Shown here in pieces: positions 26,597-35,596 of a stretch of 64,000 bases of DNA. The notes under the pieces are model-generated. The model searched no databases and was not told the DNA's origin. It saw only the letters and a list, made by a program, of their open reading frames with translations. The first letter of the stretch is position 1; each line of letters opens with the position of its first letter. Origin of the DNA: an uncultured Clostridia bacterium (lineage in GTDB: Bacteria; Bacillota; Clostridia; TANB77; CAG-508); contig CAKOYU010000003.1 of NCBI GenBank assembly GCA_934130975.1, forward strand, positions 1 through 64,000, given 5' to 3'. Both the position numbers and the translations under genes were made by a program.

Positions 26597-26895
26597 TATT
26601 CAACACCCTCCTCTTTCATTTCTATTGCATCAAAAGGACACGCTTTAGCACAAACTCCACATCCTTTGCAATAATCATAATTAAATTCCCCTCTGTTTAA
26701 ATCTTTTCCTACAGGAATTGAATTGTCTGGACATACAGGGAAGCATAATCCACATTGTTTACACTTTTCTTCTATCCAAATTGGTTTCATACTTCTCCAA
26801 TCTCCAGTTTTAAATTCTTTTGCATTTCCTGCACAATATATATTTCCACCTATTGTTAATTTTTCCATAGGTGTTTTTGGATTTATTTCTGTCAT
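26596..26895 (-). CDS. porD: Pyruvate:ferredoxin oxidoreductase, delta (ferredoxin-like) subunit
   Basis: 99 residues with two 4Fe-4S motifs, CKQCGLCFPVCP (about 40-51) and CKGCGVCAKACP (about 76-87). It relays electrons from the catalytic subunits to soluble ferredoxin. Size and position between gamma and alpha fit the four-subunit enzyme. Confidence 0.95.
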   Translation of the reverse strand: MTEINPKTPMEKLTIGGNIYCAGNAKEFKTGDWRSMKPIWIEEKCKQCGLCFPVCPDNSIPVGKDLNRGEFNYDYCKGCGVCAKACPFDAIEMKEEGVE

Positions 26896-26916
26896 TTTGA
26901 TTTTCCTCCTTTTGAT

Positions 26917-27498
26917 TTATTGGATTTTCTTAACTTCTTTTAATGCTAATTCTAATGCTTTCATATTTCCATCTATTACTTCTGGTTTTTTAGCAAATTT
27001 ATGTTTAAATGAAGTTTTCATATCTTCAAGTAATTCTTCATCTGTCATAACACCTGCAACTTTTACAATTGCGGCAAGCATTGGGGTATTAGGAAAATAT
27101 TTTCCTAATGTTTCTTCTGATATTTTTCTAGCATCAATTGTATATACTGCTCCTTCATATCCTTTTAATACTTCTTTTAATTGTTCTGGTGTTTTTGTTG
27201 TATTTATTACAATTGCACCATCTTTTTTTAGTCCTGCTGTAACAGGTACGGATGTTAATAGTGTGTCATCTACAACTACTACATAATCAGGTTCATATAT
27301 GTTACTATGTATTGTTATTGGTGTATCACTTATTCTGTTATATGCTGTTATTGGTGCTCCCATTCTTTCTGGTCCATATTCTGGGAATCCTTGAATATAT
27401 TTACCTGTATTAAATGCTGCATCTGCTAATAATAATGAAGCTGTTTTTGCACCTTGGCCGCCTCTTCCATGCCATCTAATTTCAATTAAGTTCTTCAT
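26917..27498 (-). CDS. porC: Pyruvate:ferredoxin oxidoreductase, gamma subunit
   Basis: 193 residues, first gene of the operon. WHGRGGQGAKTA (about 9-20) is the conserved opening of the gamma domain, and EYGPERMGAPI (about 40-50) follows. It has a structural and coenzyme-A-binding role in the complex. The RBS is aaaggagg, 7-8 bases before the ATG. The operon is preceded by a near-consensus promoter and a leader hairpin. Confidence 0.95.
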   Translation of the reverse strand: MKNLIEIRWHGRGGQGAKTASLLLADAAFNTGKYIQGFPEYGPERMGAPITAYNRISDTPITIHSNIYEPDYVVVVDDTLLTSVPVTAGLKKDGAIVINTTKTPEQLKEVLKGYEGAVYTIDARKISEETLGKYFPNTPMLAAIVKVAGVMTDEELLEDMKTSFKHKFAKKPEVIDGNMKALELALKEVKKIQ

Positions 27499-27548
27499 TG
27501 AATTTAGCCTCCTTTTTGTTTTTATTATTTATGTTTAAATACATAAAT

Positions 27549-27580
27549 AGCAAGCTTGGAAACTCTTTCCATAACTTGCT
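27549..27580 (-). promoter_or_regulatory. Hairpin at the 5' end of the por transcript
   Basis: Stem gcaag..ggaaa/tttcc..cttgc, starting within a few bases of the predicted transcription start. It could stabilise the highly expressed por mRNA, or could serve as a weak terminator for splB, since no T-run follows. Confidence 0.5.
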
Positions 27581-27583
27581 TAA

Positions 27584-27612
27584 AGTATATTATTATTTTG
27601 TTTTAATGTCAA
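27584..27612 (-). promoter_or_regulatory. por operon promoter
   Basis: TTGACA (27607-27612), 17-nt spacer, TATACT (27584-27589). The -35 starts 4 bases beyond the splB stop codon. The match fits high constitutive expression of pyruvate oxidation. Confidence 0.85.
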
Positions 27613-27615
27613 GTA

Positions 27616-28614
27616 TTAAACTACGTATTCAATTTTATTATTAGGAAAATATTTATACATCTGATCTCTTAAAAAAATCTCTGCTTCTCTTCTATTTTTT
27701 TCTTTATATCCATATTTACCATTTCCTCTTCCTGTCATAATTTCTTTGTCATATAAATTAATTGCATTTGGAAACGCTTCTTCATTTATTTTCGTATGAA
27801 CATAGCTATATGTCATAAATATTATTTCAAAAAATGCTGTTCTTCTTGCTTTCTCTGATAATTCAATACTTAAGGTTTGAATTAGTTCTGAATATAATTG
27901 TTGCCAATTTTCTACTAATATTACCGGTGCTATTAATATACCTATTTTGTATCCCGCTTCTGCCAACTTATTTATCGCCTCTATTCTTCCTTTTAATCTT
28001 GATGTTCCAAATTCTACTTTATTTATAATTTCTGCCGGATTTACACTCATTCTAATAACTATTCTCCCATTATGTTTCAATGGTAATATATCATCTACCA
28101 TATCAAATTTTGTTGGCAATGTTAAAAATCCCTTTTCTGTATTTGCAAAATTCTCTATGGTCCATACTAAATTTCCTGTAATTGTATTTTCTAATATCAA
28201 GTCACTATTGCTTCCTATCTCAAATGTTAATTGTTTTTCACTTTTTTGTGCTGTTTTTATTATTTTTTCTAACATCTGCTCTCTATTTACAAACAACCTC
28301 AAATATGCACATTTGTTGTAATTACATACTAAATAGCAATACATACACATTGCCGTACAACCTGATGATGTATATGGTACCAAATAATCTGATGTTTTAT
28401 GGTTTTCCACAAATTTATGTGTTTTTCGTACTCCTATTATTAAATTGCTTTTCATATTTGCAAATTCTGAATTTTGCTTTTTTCTCATTTCTTCTATATT
28501 ATTGTGATTCTCAATTTCTATCTTCGGTGTTTCTTTGTATTGATTCATTAGATGTTGTCCTAATGGATAATTTATAATTTCTTTTTCAAAATAAATAGCT
28601 TTAGGTTTAAACAT
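27616..28614 (-). CDS. splB: Spore photoproduct lyase-like radical SAM protein
   Basis: 332 residues. It resembles SplB, which reverses the UV-induced spore photoproduct in DNA using S-adenosylmethionine and a 4Fe-4S cluster. YPLGQ near 16, IGVRKT near 61, the cluster motif CTAMCMYC (about 84-91), RLKGRIEA, APVIL and the C-terminal YFPNNKIEY are all family landmarks. At the position of B. subtilis Cys141 (context E-x-S-C-T-S-D) this protein has Ser (EIGSNSD, about residue 137), so the usual hydrogen-donor cysteine is absent. Two extra cysteines follow the cluster (YLVCNYNKC). It is third in a probable thyA-folA-splB unit. Confidence 0.88.
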   Translation of the reverse strand: MFKPKAIYFEKEIINYPLGQHLMNQYKETPKIEIENHNNIEEMRKKQNSEFANMKSNLIIGVRKTHKFVENHKTSDYLVPYTSSGCTAMCMYCYLVCNYNKCAYLRLFVNREQMLEKIIKTAQKSEKQLTFEIGSNSDLILENTITGNLVWTIENFANTEKGFLTLPTKFDMVDDILPLKHNGRIVIRMSVNPAEIINKVEFGTSRLKGRIEAINKLAEAGYKIGILIAPVILVENWQQLYSELIQTLSIELSEKARRTAFFEIIFMTYSYVHTKINEEAFPNAINLYDKEIMTGRGNGKYGYKEKNRREAEIFLRDQMYKYFPNNKIEYVV

Positions 28615-28659
28615 AAAAAATCTCCTTTTTTATATTTTACCCAAAGCTATAAATCTTAT

Positions 28660-29148
28660 TTATTTTCTCTTATAAACTACATATTGATATTTAAAGTCAT
28701 TTTCTTCATCTTTTGGTCCATCTTCTCTGCTAACTTCTTGCCATATATCTGGATTTATTCTTGGAAAAACTGTGTCTCCTTCAAAATCTTTGTCAATTTC
28801 TGTAACATACATTTTTGTTACATATGGCATTAATAAGTTGTATATCATAGCTCCACCTATTACAAAGTTTTCATTTTCGTCTTCTATGTATTGTTGAATT
28901 TGTAACATTGAATGAACTATTTCTATATTTTCGTTATCTATTTTAAAGTCGGGATTTTGACTAAATATAATATGTTTTCTATTTGGAAGTATTTTTCCTA
29001 TTGATTCGAACGTTTTTCTTCCCATTATTATATTGTGATTTGTTGTCAATTCTTTAAATCTTCTTAAATCATCTGGTATATGCCATAATAATTTATTATC
29101 TTTTCCTATTGTATTGTTTTTTGCTTTTGCTACTATTATACTTAACAT
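28660..29148 (-). CDS. folA: Dihydrofolate reductase
   Basis: 162 residues. It reduces dihydrofolate to tetrahydrofolate with NADPH, regenerating the cofactor oxidised by the neighbouring ThyA. Seen are the N-terminal NNTIGKDNKLLWHIPDD (about 11-27, Met20-loop/active acid region), IMGRKTFESIG (about 41-51), and VIGGAMIYNLLMP (about 95-107). Normal length. The gap to thyA is 15 bases. Confidence 0.96.
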   Translation of the reverse strand: MLSIIVAKAKNNTIGKDNKLLWHIPDDLRRFKELTTNHNIIMGRKTFESIGKILPNRKHIIFSQNPDFKIDNENIEIVHSMLQIQQYIEDENENFVIGGAMIYNLLMPYVTKMYVTEIDKDFEGDTVFPRINPDIWQEVSREDGPKDEENDFKYQYVVYKRK

Positions 29149-29163
29149 TTTATTTGCACTCCT

Positions 29164-30021
29164 TTATTCTGCTACTGGTATTTTACCAATTTTTACTTCT
29201 TTATTGTAATCATAATCTTTTATTTCAAAATCTTCTACCTTAAATTCATAGAAGTCTTTTGTTGGATTGTTAATGACTAATTTTGGTTGACATTCTACTG
29301 GTTTTGCTTCTAATAATTTTTTTACTAATGGAACATGTCTATCATATATATGACAATCTCCAATATTATGTGTTAATGTTCCTGGTTTTAGTCCTGCAAC
29401 TTGAGCAAACATACATTGTAATGTTGCATATTGCATTACATTCCATCCATTTGCTGTTAACATATCTTGTGAACGTTGATTTAATATCAAATGTAATTTT
29501 CCTTCTTTTACTAACCATTGTGTTCCATATGCACATGGTTCTAAGTTCATATCTTTTAGTTCTTCATGGTTAAATAAATTTGTCATTATTCTTCTGCTTG
29601 ATGGATCATTTTTTAACAAATATAACACATAATCAACTTGGTCCATTTCTTTTATTCCGTCTTTTGTTTTAAATTCATATTTTTTTGCTAATTGATATCC
29701 ATAAGCTTTTCCTATTGTTCCATCTTCTCCTGCCCATTGATCCCATATGTGTGAATTTAGTTCACTTATTTTGTTTGATTTTTTTTGCCATATCCATAAT
29801 ATTTCGTCTATTGCATTTTTGATTGTTTTGCTGTTATTTCTAAGTGTTATCATTGGAAATTCTTTTTCTAAGTCATATTTATTTTGTACTCCTACTATTG
29901 AGTAATAATTTGCTTCTGTTCCATCTTCCCATCTTGTTCTTACATTTGTGCCTTCTGATGAATACCCGTTTTTTAATATTTCTTCACATGTTTTTATAAA
30001 GTTTTCGTCTGCTTGTGTCAT
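29164..30021 (-). CDS. thyA: Thymidylate synthase
   Basis: 285 residues. It methylates dUMP to dTMP using 5,10-methylenetetrahydrofolate. The active-site cysteine is in LEPCAYGTQW (about 156-165); NQRSQDMLTANGWNV (about 177-191) and HIYDRHVP (about 221-228) bind substrate. The chain is ThyA-type, not the flavin-dependent ThyX. It leads the thyA-folA-splB unit behind a good promoter. Confidence 0.96.
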   Translation of the reverse strand: MTQADENFIKTCEEILKNGYSSEGTNVRTRWEDGTEANYYSIVGVQNKYDLEKEFPMITLRNNSKTIKNAIDEILWIWQKKSNKISELNSHIWDQWAGEDGTIGKAYGYQLAKKYEFKTKDGIKEMDQVDYVLYLLKNDPSSRRIMTNLFNHEELKDMNLEPCAYGTQWLVKEGKLHLILNQRSQDMLTANGWNVMQYATLQCMFAQVAGLKPGTLTHNIGDCHIYDRHVPLVKKLLEAKPVECQPKLVINNPTKDFYEFKVEDFEIKDYDYNKEVKIGKIPVAE

Positions 30022-30058
30022 TAATTTTTCCTCCTTTTATTGTGACTCTTACTTTTTT

Positions 30059-30087
30059 AATATACCATAATAATCTGGGCTTGTAAA
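30059..30087 (-). promoter_or_regulatory. thyA promoter
   Basis: TTTACA (30082-30087), 17-nt spacer, TATATT (30059-30064), about 38 bases upstream of the thyA ATG. Confidence 0.7.
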
Positions 30088-30181
30088 TTGTTTTTACAAA
30101 AAAGTTACATACCTATCAATAACAATAATAGAACCAAAATTTATTGCTATTTAAAAATCTTTATGAATATTCAAAAATTAT

Positions 30182-30210
30182 TTGACATATACTAGAAAAA
30201 GTAGTATACT
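30182..30210 (+). promoter_or_regulatory. Plus-strand promoter of a small RNA
   Basis: Perfect TTGACA (30182-30187), 17-nt spacer, TATACT (30205-30210). It is the only strong plus-strand promoter I noticed, and it fires toward the small-peptide gene at 30343-30429. Confidence 0.85.
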
Positions 30211-30216
30211 ATATTT

Positions 30217-30287
30217 AACTTAAGTTAATCGTAGATGTCAGATTAATGATCGAATTAGGTGGATTGCGAACGCCTAATTCTTTTTTT
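30217..30287 (+). ncRNA. Antisense-type small RNA, candidate type I antitoxin
   Basis: About 70 nt from the predicted start near 30217 to a clear terminator: stem gaattaggt/gcctaattc (30252-30280) and seven T (30281-30287). No reading frame is seen. Its 5' part, 30227-30240 (AATCGT-AGATGTCA), repeats the plus-strand sequence at 30414-30428 with one inserted A. That second copy is the reverse complement of the start-codon region of the small peptide, so this RNA can pair there. The convergent layout with tail-to-tail terminators resembles the par/Fst type I system of pAD1. Confidence 0.7.
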
Positions 30288-30290
30288 GAC

Positions 30291-30325
30291 AAAAAAACAA
30301 GAATGTAATTGCGATACATTCTTGC
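30291..30325 (-). terminator. Terminator of the small-peptide mRNA
   Basis: Minus-strand stem gcaagaatgta/tacattcttg with a 7-nt loop and seven T. It abuts the plus-strand terminator, with only gac between the two T/A runs. Confidence 0.85.
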
Positions 30326-30342
30326 AAAGATTATTTCTAATC

Positions 30343-30429
30343 TTATTTTTGCGTTTTGTCTTCTGAATTTGCTTCTTTATCTTTTAAAAGTTGCTCAATC
30401 AAAAGCCAAATTAAATCGTAAGATGTCAT
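30343..30429 (-). CDS. 28-residue peptide, candidate type I toxin
   Basis: MTSYDLIWLLIEQLL followed by a charged tail (KDKEANSEDKTQK). The ATG has aaaggggg 9 bases upstream. The 15-residue hydrophobic/amphipathic start and polar tail resemble small membrane-acting toxins in plan, although the apolar stretch is shorter than in Fst. The mRNA has its own promoter (30477-30505), a 40-base leader and a terminator. An RNA from the opposite strand can pair over its start codon. It could instead be a regulatory peptide. Confidence 0.65.
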   Translation of the reverse strand: MTSYDLIWLLIEQLLKDKEANSEDKTQK

Positions 30430-30476
30430 ATCTCTGACCCCCTTTCTAAAAGATTTCCTTTTGAAAGGATGTATAC

Positions 30477-30505
30477 ATTATACTTAAAAACTTCACAAAA
30501 TACAA
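30477..30505 (-). promoter_or_regulatory. Promoter of the 28-residue peptide
   Basis: TTGTAT (30500-30505), 17-nt spacer, perfect TATAAT (30477-30482), about 48 bases upstream of the ATG. Confidence 0.7.
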
Positions 30506-30587
30506 CAATTTTTATTATATATATTATTAATTCATAAAAGTATTTATTATAAGCTGTAAATTGTAACAAATAAAATTATATACAAAT

Positions 30588-31467
30588 TTAGACTTCCCAC
30601 TTTGGCACATATTCTTCTTCATTCTCACCTAATTCTTGAATATAACCATTTTCTAAATCTAATTCATATAAGTAATTTTCAACTTCGTCATATTCTTCTC
30701 TAGTTAGTTTTCTATTTAACTCGTCCAACTCTCTAGCTTTATATGTAGGAAAATACTGTGCCATTATACTTACATATATATTGTTGTCCATATTTTCCTT
30801 TATCCATTTTAAAACATTTTTACTATTCTCTATTTGATTTGGTAAAATTAAATGTCTTATCATCAATCCCTTTTGCATTATTCCTTGTTCATTTAATTGT
30901 GGTGCTCCGACTTGTCTATACATCTCTTTTATTGCTGATGTTGCTATTTCGAAATAATTATCTACTTTTGAATATTTTTTCCCTAATTCATCATAGTAAT
31001 ATTTTAAATCTGGTAAATAGATATCTATATATCCTTCTAACAACTTTAATGTTTCCACATTTTCATACCCATTTGTATTATATACTATCGGAATTTTCAA
31101 GCCTTTGTTTCTTGCTTGTTTTATTGCCTCTATAATATGCCAAGCATAACTTGTTGGTGTTACTAAATTAATATTTTCTACACCTTTTTCTTGTTGTTCT
31201 ATCATTATATTAGATAATTTTTCTATTGTTATCTCTTTTCCTTTGCCTAATTGGCTTATTTCGTAGTTTTGGCAAAAGAGGCAGTTCATATTACAATTAG
31301 AAAAGAAAATTGTACCAGAACCGATTCTCGCCAGAAATACATGGTTCTTCAAAGTTATGTGTAGAGTATAAAGCAATCTTTATTTTATTATTTGATTTGC
31401 ATCTTCCTATATATTTATTTCTATCTATCCCACATTTATGTGGACATATTGTACATTTTTCTAGCAT
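30588..31467 (-). pseudogene. Radical SAM (PflA-like) protein gene with a 1-base frameshift
   Basis: Read from the ATG at 31465-31467 (RBS aggag, 8 bases upstream), frame 1 gives MLEKCTICPHKCGIDRNKY and continues to EEPCISGEN. The family then requires GSGTIFFSNCNMNCLFCQNYE, which is found in the next frame. One extra base (G on the plus strand at 31323) breaks the gene about 48 codons in. The distal 250 residues are intact: the cluster motif CNMNCLFC, a TNGYEN strand, LPDLKYY and the family C-terminus. The homologous full-length family is the COG1313-type pyruvate-formate-lyase-activating-enzyme-like group. A TTG at 31376 could start a shortened product lacking the N-terminal CxxC-type cysteines. 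Sequencing error cannot be excluded. Confidence 0.8.
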
Positions 31468-31494
31468 GTCTTTTTCTCCTTTACTGTAATTATT

Positions 31495-31860
31495 TTAGCA
31501 CTTTTTATCTATTTCATCAATATTATCAATTATATCTTTGCATTCTTTCCAATTTGTAATTTTTACGCATTCGTAATCTGTAGACATTTTTTTTACAATT
31601 TCTTTTGTATTATCAGTAGAATTTAAATCTGTAACAATTATATCTTTAATACATTCTTCTTTCCCATATAAGATTTTGAATAAAATTGAACGTAAAAAGC
31701 CTTCTATTCTTTCTTCTTGATTTTTCACTGCTATTATTATATAGATTCCATCTTCTTTTAAATTAGTATATGTACACATGTATATTATTTGTTTAATTAA
31801 CTCAAATAAGCCATAAAGAGCAAGTGTCCAAAGTACTGAATTTATGATAAAATTCTCCAT
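31495..31860 (-). CDS. Short membrane protein resembling a truncated GT2 glycosyltransferase
   Basis: 121 residues. A hydrophobic helix (about 6-28, SVLWTLALYGLFELIKQII) is followed by IYIIIAVKNQEERIEGFLRS (about 39-58) and DIIVTDLNSTDNTKEIV (about 73-89), the first two strands of a GT-A/GT2 fold including the STD(N)T nucleotide-binding turn. The rest of a GT2 domain is missing, so catalysis is doubtful. It sits 46 bases after metK, probably in the same transcript. Confidence 0.65.
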   Translation of the reverse strand: MENFIINSVLWTLALYGLFELIKQIIYMCTYTNLKEDGIYIIIAVKNQEERIEGFLRSILFKILYGKEECIKDIIVTDLNSTDNTKEIVKKMSTDYECVKITNWKECKDIIDNIDEIDKKC

Positions 31861-31906
31861 ACCTTTTTCCTCCTTATGGCTATAATATGTTATTGAAATT
31901 TTAATG

Positions 31907-33016
31907 TTACATTTCTATTACTTTTTCCCATGGTAATTCTGGCTTTCCAAAATGTCCATAGTTAGTTGTTTTTGTAAATATTGGTTTGCGTAACTCTAAA
32001 TATTCTATAATTCCTTTTGGTGTTAAATCAAATTTATTTCTTATCTTTTCCTCTATTTCATCTTCTGGTATTGTATTTGTTCCAAATGTATCTACAAATA
32101 TCGACATTGGTTGTTCTACACCAATTGCATATGCGACCTGTAATTCACATTTTTTTGCATATCCATTTGCAACAATATTTTTTGCAATATGACGCAACAT
32201 ATATGCTGCGCTTCTATCTACTTTTGTTGCATCTTTTCCTGAAAATGCTCCTCCACCATGTCGAGCATATCCTCCATATGTGTCTACGATAATTTTTCTT
32301 CCTGTTAGCCCTGTATCTCCTAAAGGTCCTCCTATTACAAATCTTCCTGTTGGATTAATATAATATTTTGTATTTTCATCTAAATATTTTTCTGGTATTA
32401 CAGAATTAATTACTTTGTCTTTTATATCTGTTACTAATGCATCCATATCTATACCATCTTTATGTTGTGTTGATATTAAAATACTATCTATTCTTTTTAC
32501 TGCATCTCCTTCATATTCAACTGTAACTTGAGTTTTTCCATCAGGTCTAAGATATGGTAATATACCTGTTTTACGTACTTCTGTAAGTCTTTTGGCTAGT
32601 TTATGTGCCATTGATATTGCAAATGGCATATATTCTTCTGTTTCATCTGATGCATATCCAAACATTATTCCTTGATCTCCTGCACCTCCAATATCTACAC
32701 CTTGTGCTATATCAGAACTTTGTTTTGTTATATTAATATCTATTTTACAAGTTCTATAATCCATATCTAAATCAGCATCATCATATCCTATTTCTTTGAT
32801 TCTATCTCTAACTATTTTTTCTATATCTAGTTCTGCATTTGTTGTTAATTGACCAGCAATTGTTATTTTATTTGCAGATGCAAATGTTTCTACTGCAACT
32901 CTTGAATACTTGTCTTGCTTTAAGGCTTCATCTAATATTGTGTCTGAAATGTAATCACATAATTTGTCTGGATGTCCTTCTGTTACACTTTCAGATGTAA
33001 AATAAAATTTTTTCAT
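31907..33016 (-). CDS. metK: S-adenosylmethionine synthetase
   Basis: 369 residues, slightly short for the family (about 380-400) but all landmarks are present: [17 protein letters not shown] (about 9-25), the [12 protein letters not shown] signature (about 111-122), and [19 protein letters not shown] (about 253-271). It makes S-adenosylmethionine from methionine and ATP. A SAM-I riboswitch and terminator in its leader shut it off when the product is plentiful. The product also feeds the two radical SAM proteins and methylases nearby. Confidence 0.97.
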   Translation of the reverse strand: MKKFYFTSESVTEGHPDKLCDYISDTILDEALKQDKYSRVAVETFASANKITIAGQLTTNAELDIEKIVRDRIKEIGYDDADLDMDYRTCKIDINITKQSSDIAQGVDIGGAGDQGIMFGYASDETEEYMPFAISMAHKLAKRLTEVRKTGILPYLRPDGKTQVTVEYEGDAVKRIDSILISTQHKDGIDMDALVTDIKDKVINSVIPEKYLDENTKYYINPTGRFVIGGPLGDTGLTGRKIIVDTYGGYARHGGGAFSGKDATKVDRSAAYMLRHIAKNIVANGYAKKCELQVAYAIGVEQPMSIFVDTFGTNTIPEDEIEEKIRNKFDLTPKGIIEYLELRKPIFTKTTNYGHFGKPELPWEKVIEM

Positions 33017-33057
33017 ACTTAACCTCCTCTAAAAAATGTTAATCTTTTTACAAAATA

Positions 33058-33085
33058 AAAACTCCTAGCATCTGCTAAGAGTTCA
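33058..33085 (-). terminator. Expression-platform terminator of the metK riboswitch
   Basis: Minus-strand stem aactcttagca/tgctaggagtt followed by ttttatttt, between the aptamer and the metK RBS. Confidence 0.85.
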
Positions 33086-33094
33086 ATTTATTTC

Positions 33095-33197
33095 TAATCA
33101 TCACTCAAAGCTACTGCTTTGCCGGTATTAGCACCTTGTCTTTATGATAGGTTGCTGTGGGATTAACGAGCCGTTCTCTACTCCACTCTTGATAATG
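33095..33197 (-). ncRNA. SAM-I (S-box) riboswitch
   Basis: The minus strand carries the S-box core: TATCAAGAGTGGAG, then a GGC...CC box, CAGCAACC, AAGGTGCTAATACC and a closing GATGAT that pairs with ATTATC to form helix P1. A terminator follows, so ligand binding should stop transcription of metK. Confidence 0.95.
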
Positions 33198-33211
33198 TAT
33201 ATTCAATTTTA

Positions 33212-33736
33212 TTAAACTAGTTGTAATATAGCTACTTCAGCTCCATCTCCTCTACGAGGTCCAGCTTTAATTATTCTTGTATATCCTCCAACTCTACCTT
33301 CGTATTTTGGAGCTATTTCATTGAATAATTTATCTAGTAAGTCTATATTATTTCCTTTTTCATCTTTTACTTTATTGATTTTTGTCATCATTTTTCTTCT
33401 TGCATTTAATCTTGATGGCATATCTTTTTGTCTTTTTTCAGTTGTTTCTTCTTTAACAACTTTTAGATATTCTTTGCCATTTTTGCTTTTTACTAATTCT
33501 GTAACTTTGTTACCTTTAGAATCTAATTTAGCTTTTACTACTTTAGCGTCTACTGTTTCAAAGTTGTCTTTTTCTTTTATTGCTAATGCTATTATACTGT
33601 CTGCAATTGCTTTTACTTCTTTTGCTCTTGCTTCTGTTGTTTCGATTTTTCCGTGTAAGATTAAATCTGTTGTTAGTGTTTTTAACATAGCTTTTCTTAT
33701 ATCAGTAGTTCTACCTAATTTTCTATTTGTTGCCAA
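33212..33736 (-). CDS. rplQ: 50S ribosomal protein L17
   Basis: 174 residues against about 115-130 usual. The N-terminal [22 protein letters not shown] and C-terminal [18 protein letters not shown] are canonical. The extra 45-50 residues form a charged insert near 64-110 ([20 protein letters not shown]). It sits near the peptide exit tunnel. The start is TTG with aaggtg upstream. It is last gene of the alpha segment, ending just before the metK riboswitch. Confidence 0.96.
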   Translation of the reverse strand: MATNRKLGRTTDIRKAMLKTLTTDLILHGKIETTEARAKEVKAIADSIIALAIKEKDNFETVDAKVVKAKLDSKGNKVTELVKSKNGKEYLKVVKEETTEKRQKDMPSRLNARRKMMTKINKVKDEKGNNIDLLDKLFNEIAPKYEGRVGGYTRIIKAGPRRGDGAEVAILQLV

Positions 33737-33760
33737 TTTGTTTCACCTTCCTCTTCTATT

Positions 33761-33842
33761 TGTCAGGGGACACATCTTCTTCATGGGTATTCCTCAAGGG
33801 ACAATATATGTCCCCCTACCCTTATGAACTAGTGATTCCCCT
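33761..33842. repeat. Intergenic palindromic repeat, copy 1 (rpoA-rplQ)
   Basis: One of five copies: outer arms ggggacacatctt-type and ...atatgtcccc, inner gtattcct...gggaca, and a trailing gaactagtgattccc. It can fold into a long hairpin on either strand. Confidence 0.8.
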
Positions 33843-33863
33843 TCTTCATATTATTCGATAATT

Positions 33864-34811
33864 TTATTCATCCTCTTCGGCGAAATTTAGTCCTAATGAA
33901 TGTAATTTTGCAATTACTTCGTCTAATGATTTCTTTCCTAAATTTCTAACTTTCATCATATCACTTTCAGATTTATTTGTTAAGTCCTCAACTGTAGCTA
34001 TACCAGCTCTTTTTAAACAGTTGAATGAACGTACAGATAATTCCAATTCTTCTATAGAAGTTTCTAATACTTTTTCTTTTTTAGATTCTTCTTTTTCTAT
34101 CATTACTTGTGTATTTCTTGTTGCTTCTGATAAATCTATGAATAATTCTAAATGTCCTGTCATTACTTTAGCAGCTAAGCTTAATGCCTCATGAGCTTTT
34201 AAACTTCCATCTGTCCAAACTTCAATAATTAATTTATCATAGTCAACCATTTGGCCTACTCTAGTGTTTTTTACTTGATAATTTACTTTTTTAACTGGTG
34301 TATAAATTGAATCTATTGGAAGCACAGATATGTCTTGATTAGGTTTTTTGTTCTTCTCTGAAGGGGAATATCCTCTTCCCATATCTGCTGTCAATTCCAT
34401 GCTCAACTGTCCACCTTCTGATACAGTTGCTATATGTAAGTCTGGATTTAAGATTTCTACTGTTCCATCTGTTACGATGTCTGCTGCAGTAACTTCTCCC
34501 TCTCCTTTAAAGTTAATTCTCATAACTTTTTCTTCGTTCTCAGTAAATTTTAGTCTAACATTTTTTAAATTAACTATAATTTCTGGAACGTCTTCTACAA
34601 CATTTGGTATGCTTGAAAATTCATGTAATACTCCTTCTATTTTAACACTTGTTATTGCACAACCTGTTAATGAAGAAAGTAATATTCTTCTTAATGAATT
34701 TCCTATTGTTACCCCATATCCTCTTTCTAATGGTTCGCATACAAATTTTGCATAATTATTTGCATTATCAACCTCTAGACATTCAATATTTGGCTTTTCA
34801 AATTCTATCAT
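33864..34811 (-). CDS. rpoA: RNA polymerase alpha subunit
   Basis: 315 residues. It assembles the polymerase core and contacts UP elements and activators. The N-terminal domain has [17 protein letters not shown] (about 33-49); the C-terminal domain has [17 protein letters not shown] and the helix-hairpin-helix [14 protein letters not shown]. Normal length. RBS is aggaggtag. It lies between rpsD and rplQ in the usual alpha-operon order. Confidence 0.98.
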   Translation of the reverse strand: MIEFEKPNIECLEVDNANNYAKFVCEPLERGYGVTIGNSLRRILLSSLTGCAITSVKIEGVLHEFSSIPNVVEDVPEIIVNLKNVRLKFTENEEKVMRINFKGEGEVTAADIVTDGTVEILNPDLHIATVSEGGQLSMELTADMGRGYSPSEKNKKPNQDISVLPIDSIYTPVKKVNYQVKNTRVGQMVDYDKLIIEVWTDGSLKAHEALSLAAKVMTGHLELFIDLSEATRNTQVMIEKEESKKEKVLETSIEELELSVRSFNCLKRAGIATVEDLTNKSESDMMKVRNLGKKSLDEVIAKLHSLGLNFAEEDE

Positions 34812-34835
34812 TTCTACCTCCTAATATTTTAAAAA

Positions 34836-35462
34836 CTATTTAGAGTAAAGCTCTACTATTAAATGTTCTTCAACTGGAATATCAACATCTTCTCTAGATG
34901 CTAATCTTACTACTTTACCACTTAAAGTTTCATTATTTAATTCTAACCATGCTGGAACTGGTCTTGCTGCATTTGCTTCTACATTTGCTTTTATAGTTGC
35001 ATTATCTTTCTTTATTTCTCTAACTGTTATTACATCTCCAGCTTTTACTAAGTATGATGGAATATCAACTTTCTTTCCATTTACTTCGAATTGTCCGTGG
35101 TTTACTAATTGTCTAGCTTGTGTTCTTGAAACACCAAATCCTAATCTGTAAACTACATTATCTAATCTGCTTTCTAATATTTGTAATAAGTTTTCACCTG
35201 TTACTCCTTTTTTATTAGATGCCATTTCGAAATATCCTCTAAATTGTTTTTCTCCAACTCCATAGTATGATTTTGTTTTTTGTTTTTCTCTTAATTGAGT
35301 TCCGTATTCAGAAAGTTTTGCTCTTTTTTGTCCGTGTTGTCCTGGTGCGTAGTTTCTTCTAGATATACTACATTTGTCAGAATAACATCTTGAACCTTTT
35401 AAGAACAATTTTTGTCCTTCTCTACGGCAAATACGACATTGTTCGCCTGTATAACGTGCCAT
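34836..35462 (-). CDS. rpsD: 30S ribosomal protein S4
   Basis: 208 residues. A primary 16S rRNA binder and, in some bacteria, an autoregulator. The zinc-type N-terminus is present (CRICRREG and CYSDKCS, four cysteines), followed by the S4 RNA-binding domain ([20 protein letters not shown] and [15 protein letters not shown]). The position between rpsK and rpoA is canonical for clostridia. Confidence 0.98.
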   Translation of the reverse strand: MARYTGEQCRICRREGQKLFLKGSRCYSDKCSISRRNYAPGQHGQKRAKLSEYGTQLREKQKTKSYYGVGEKQFRGYFEMASNKKGVTGENLLQILESRLDNVVYRLGFGVSRTQARQLVNHGQFEVNGKKVDIPSYLVKAGDVITVREIKKDNATIKANVEANAARPVPAWLELNNETLSGKVVRLASREDVDIPVEEHLIVELYSK

Positions 35463-35516
35463 TTTATATTTACACCTCTTTCTATATTTCTACTCTATCT
35501 TGTTGATGTGCTCTAT

Positions 35517-35578
35517 CGGGGACACATCTTTCCCCTTTGTATTCCTCTTAGGACAAAATATGTCCCGCGCAGGGTTAC
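35517..35578. repeat. Intergenic palindromic repeat, copy 2 (rpsK-rpsD), degenerate
   Basis: Keeps ggggacacatctt, gtattcct, aggacaa and atatgtccc, but the trailing conserved third is replaced by a gcgcagggttac stretch. It is the most diverged of the five. Confidence 0.7.
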
Positions 35579-35596
35579 TACATTATTTATTTATTA

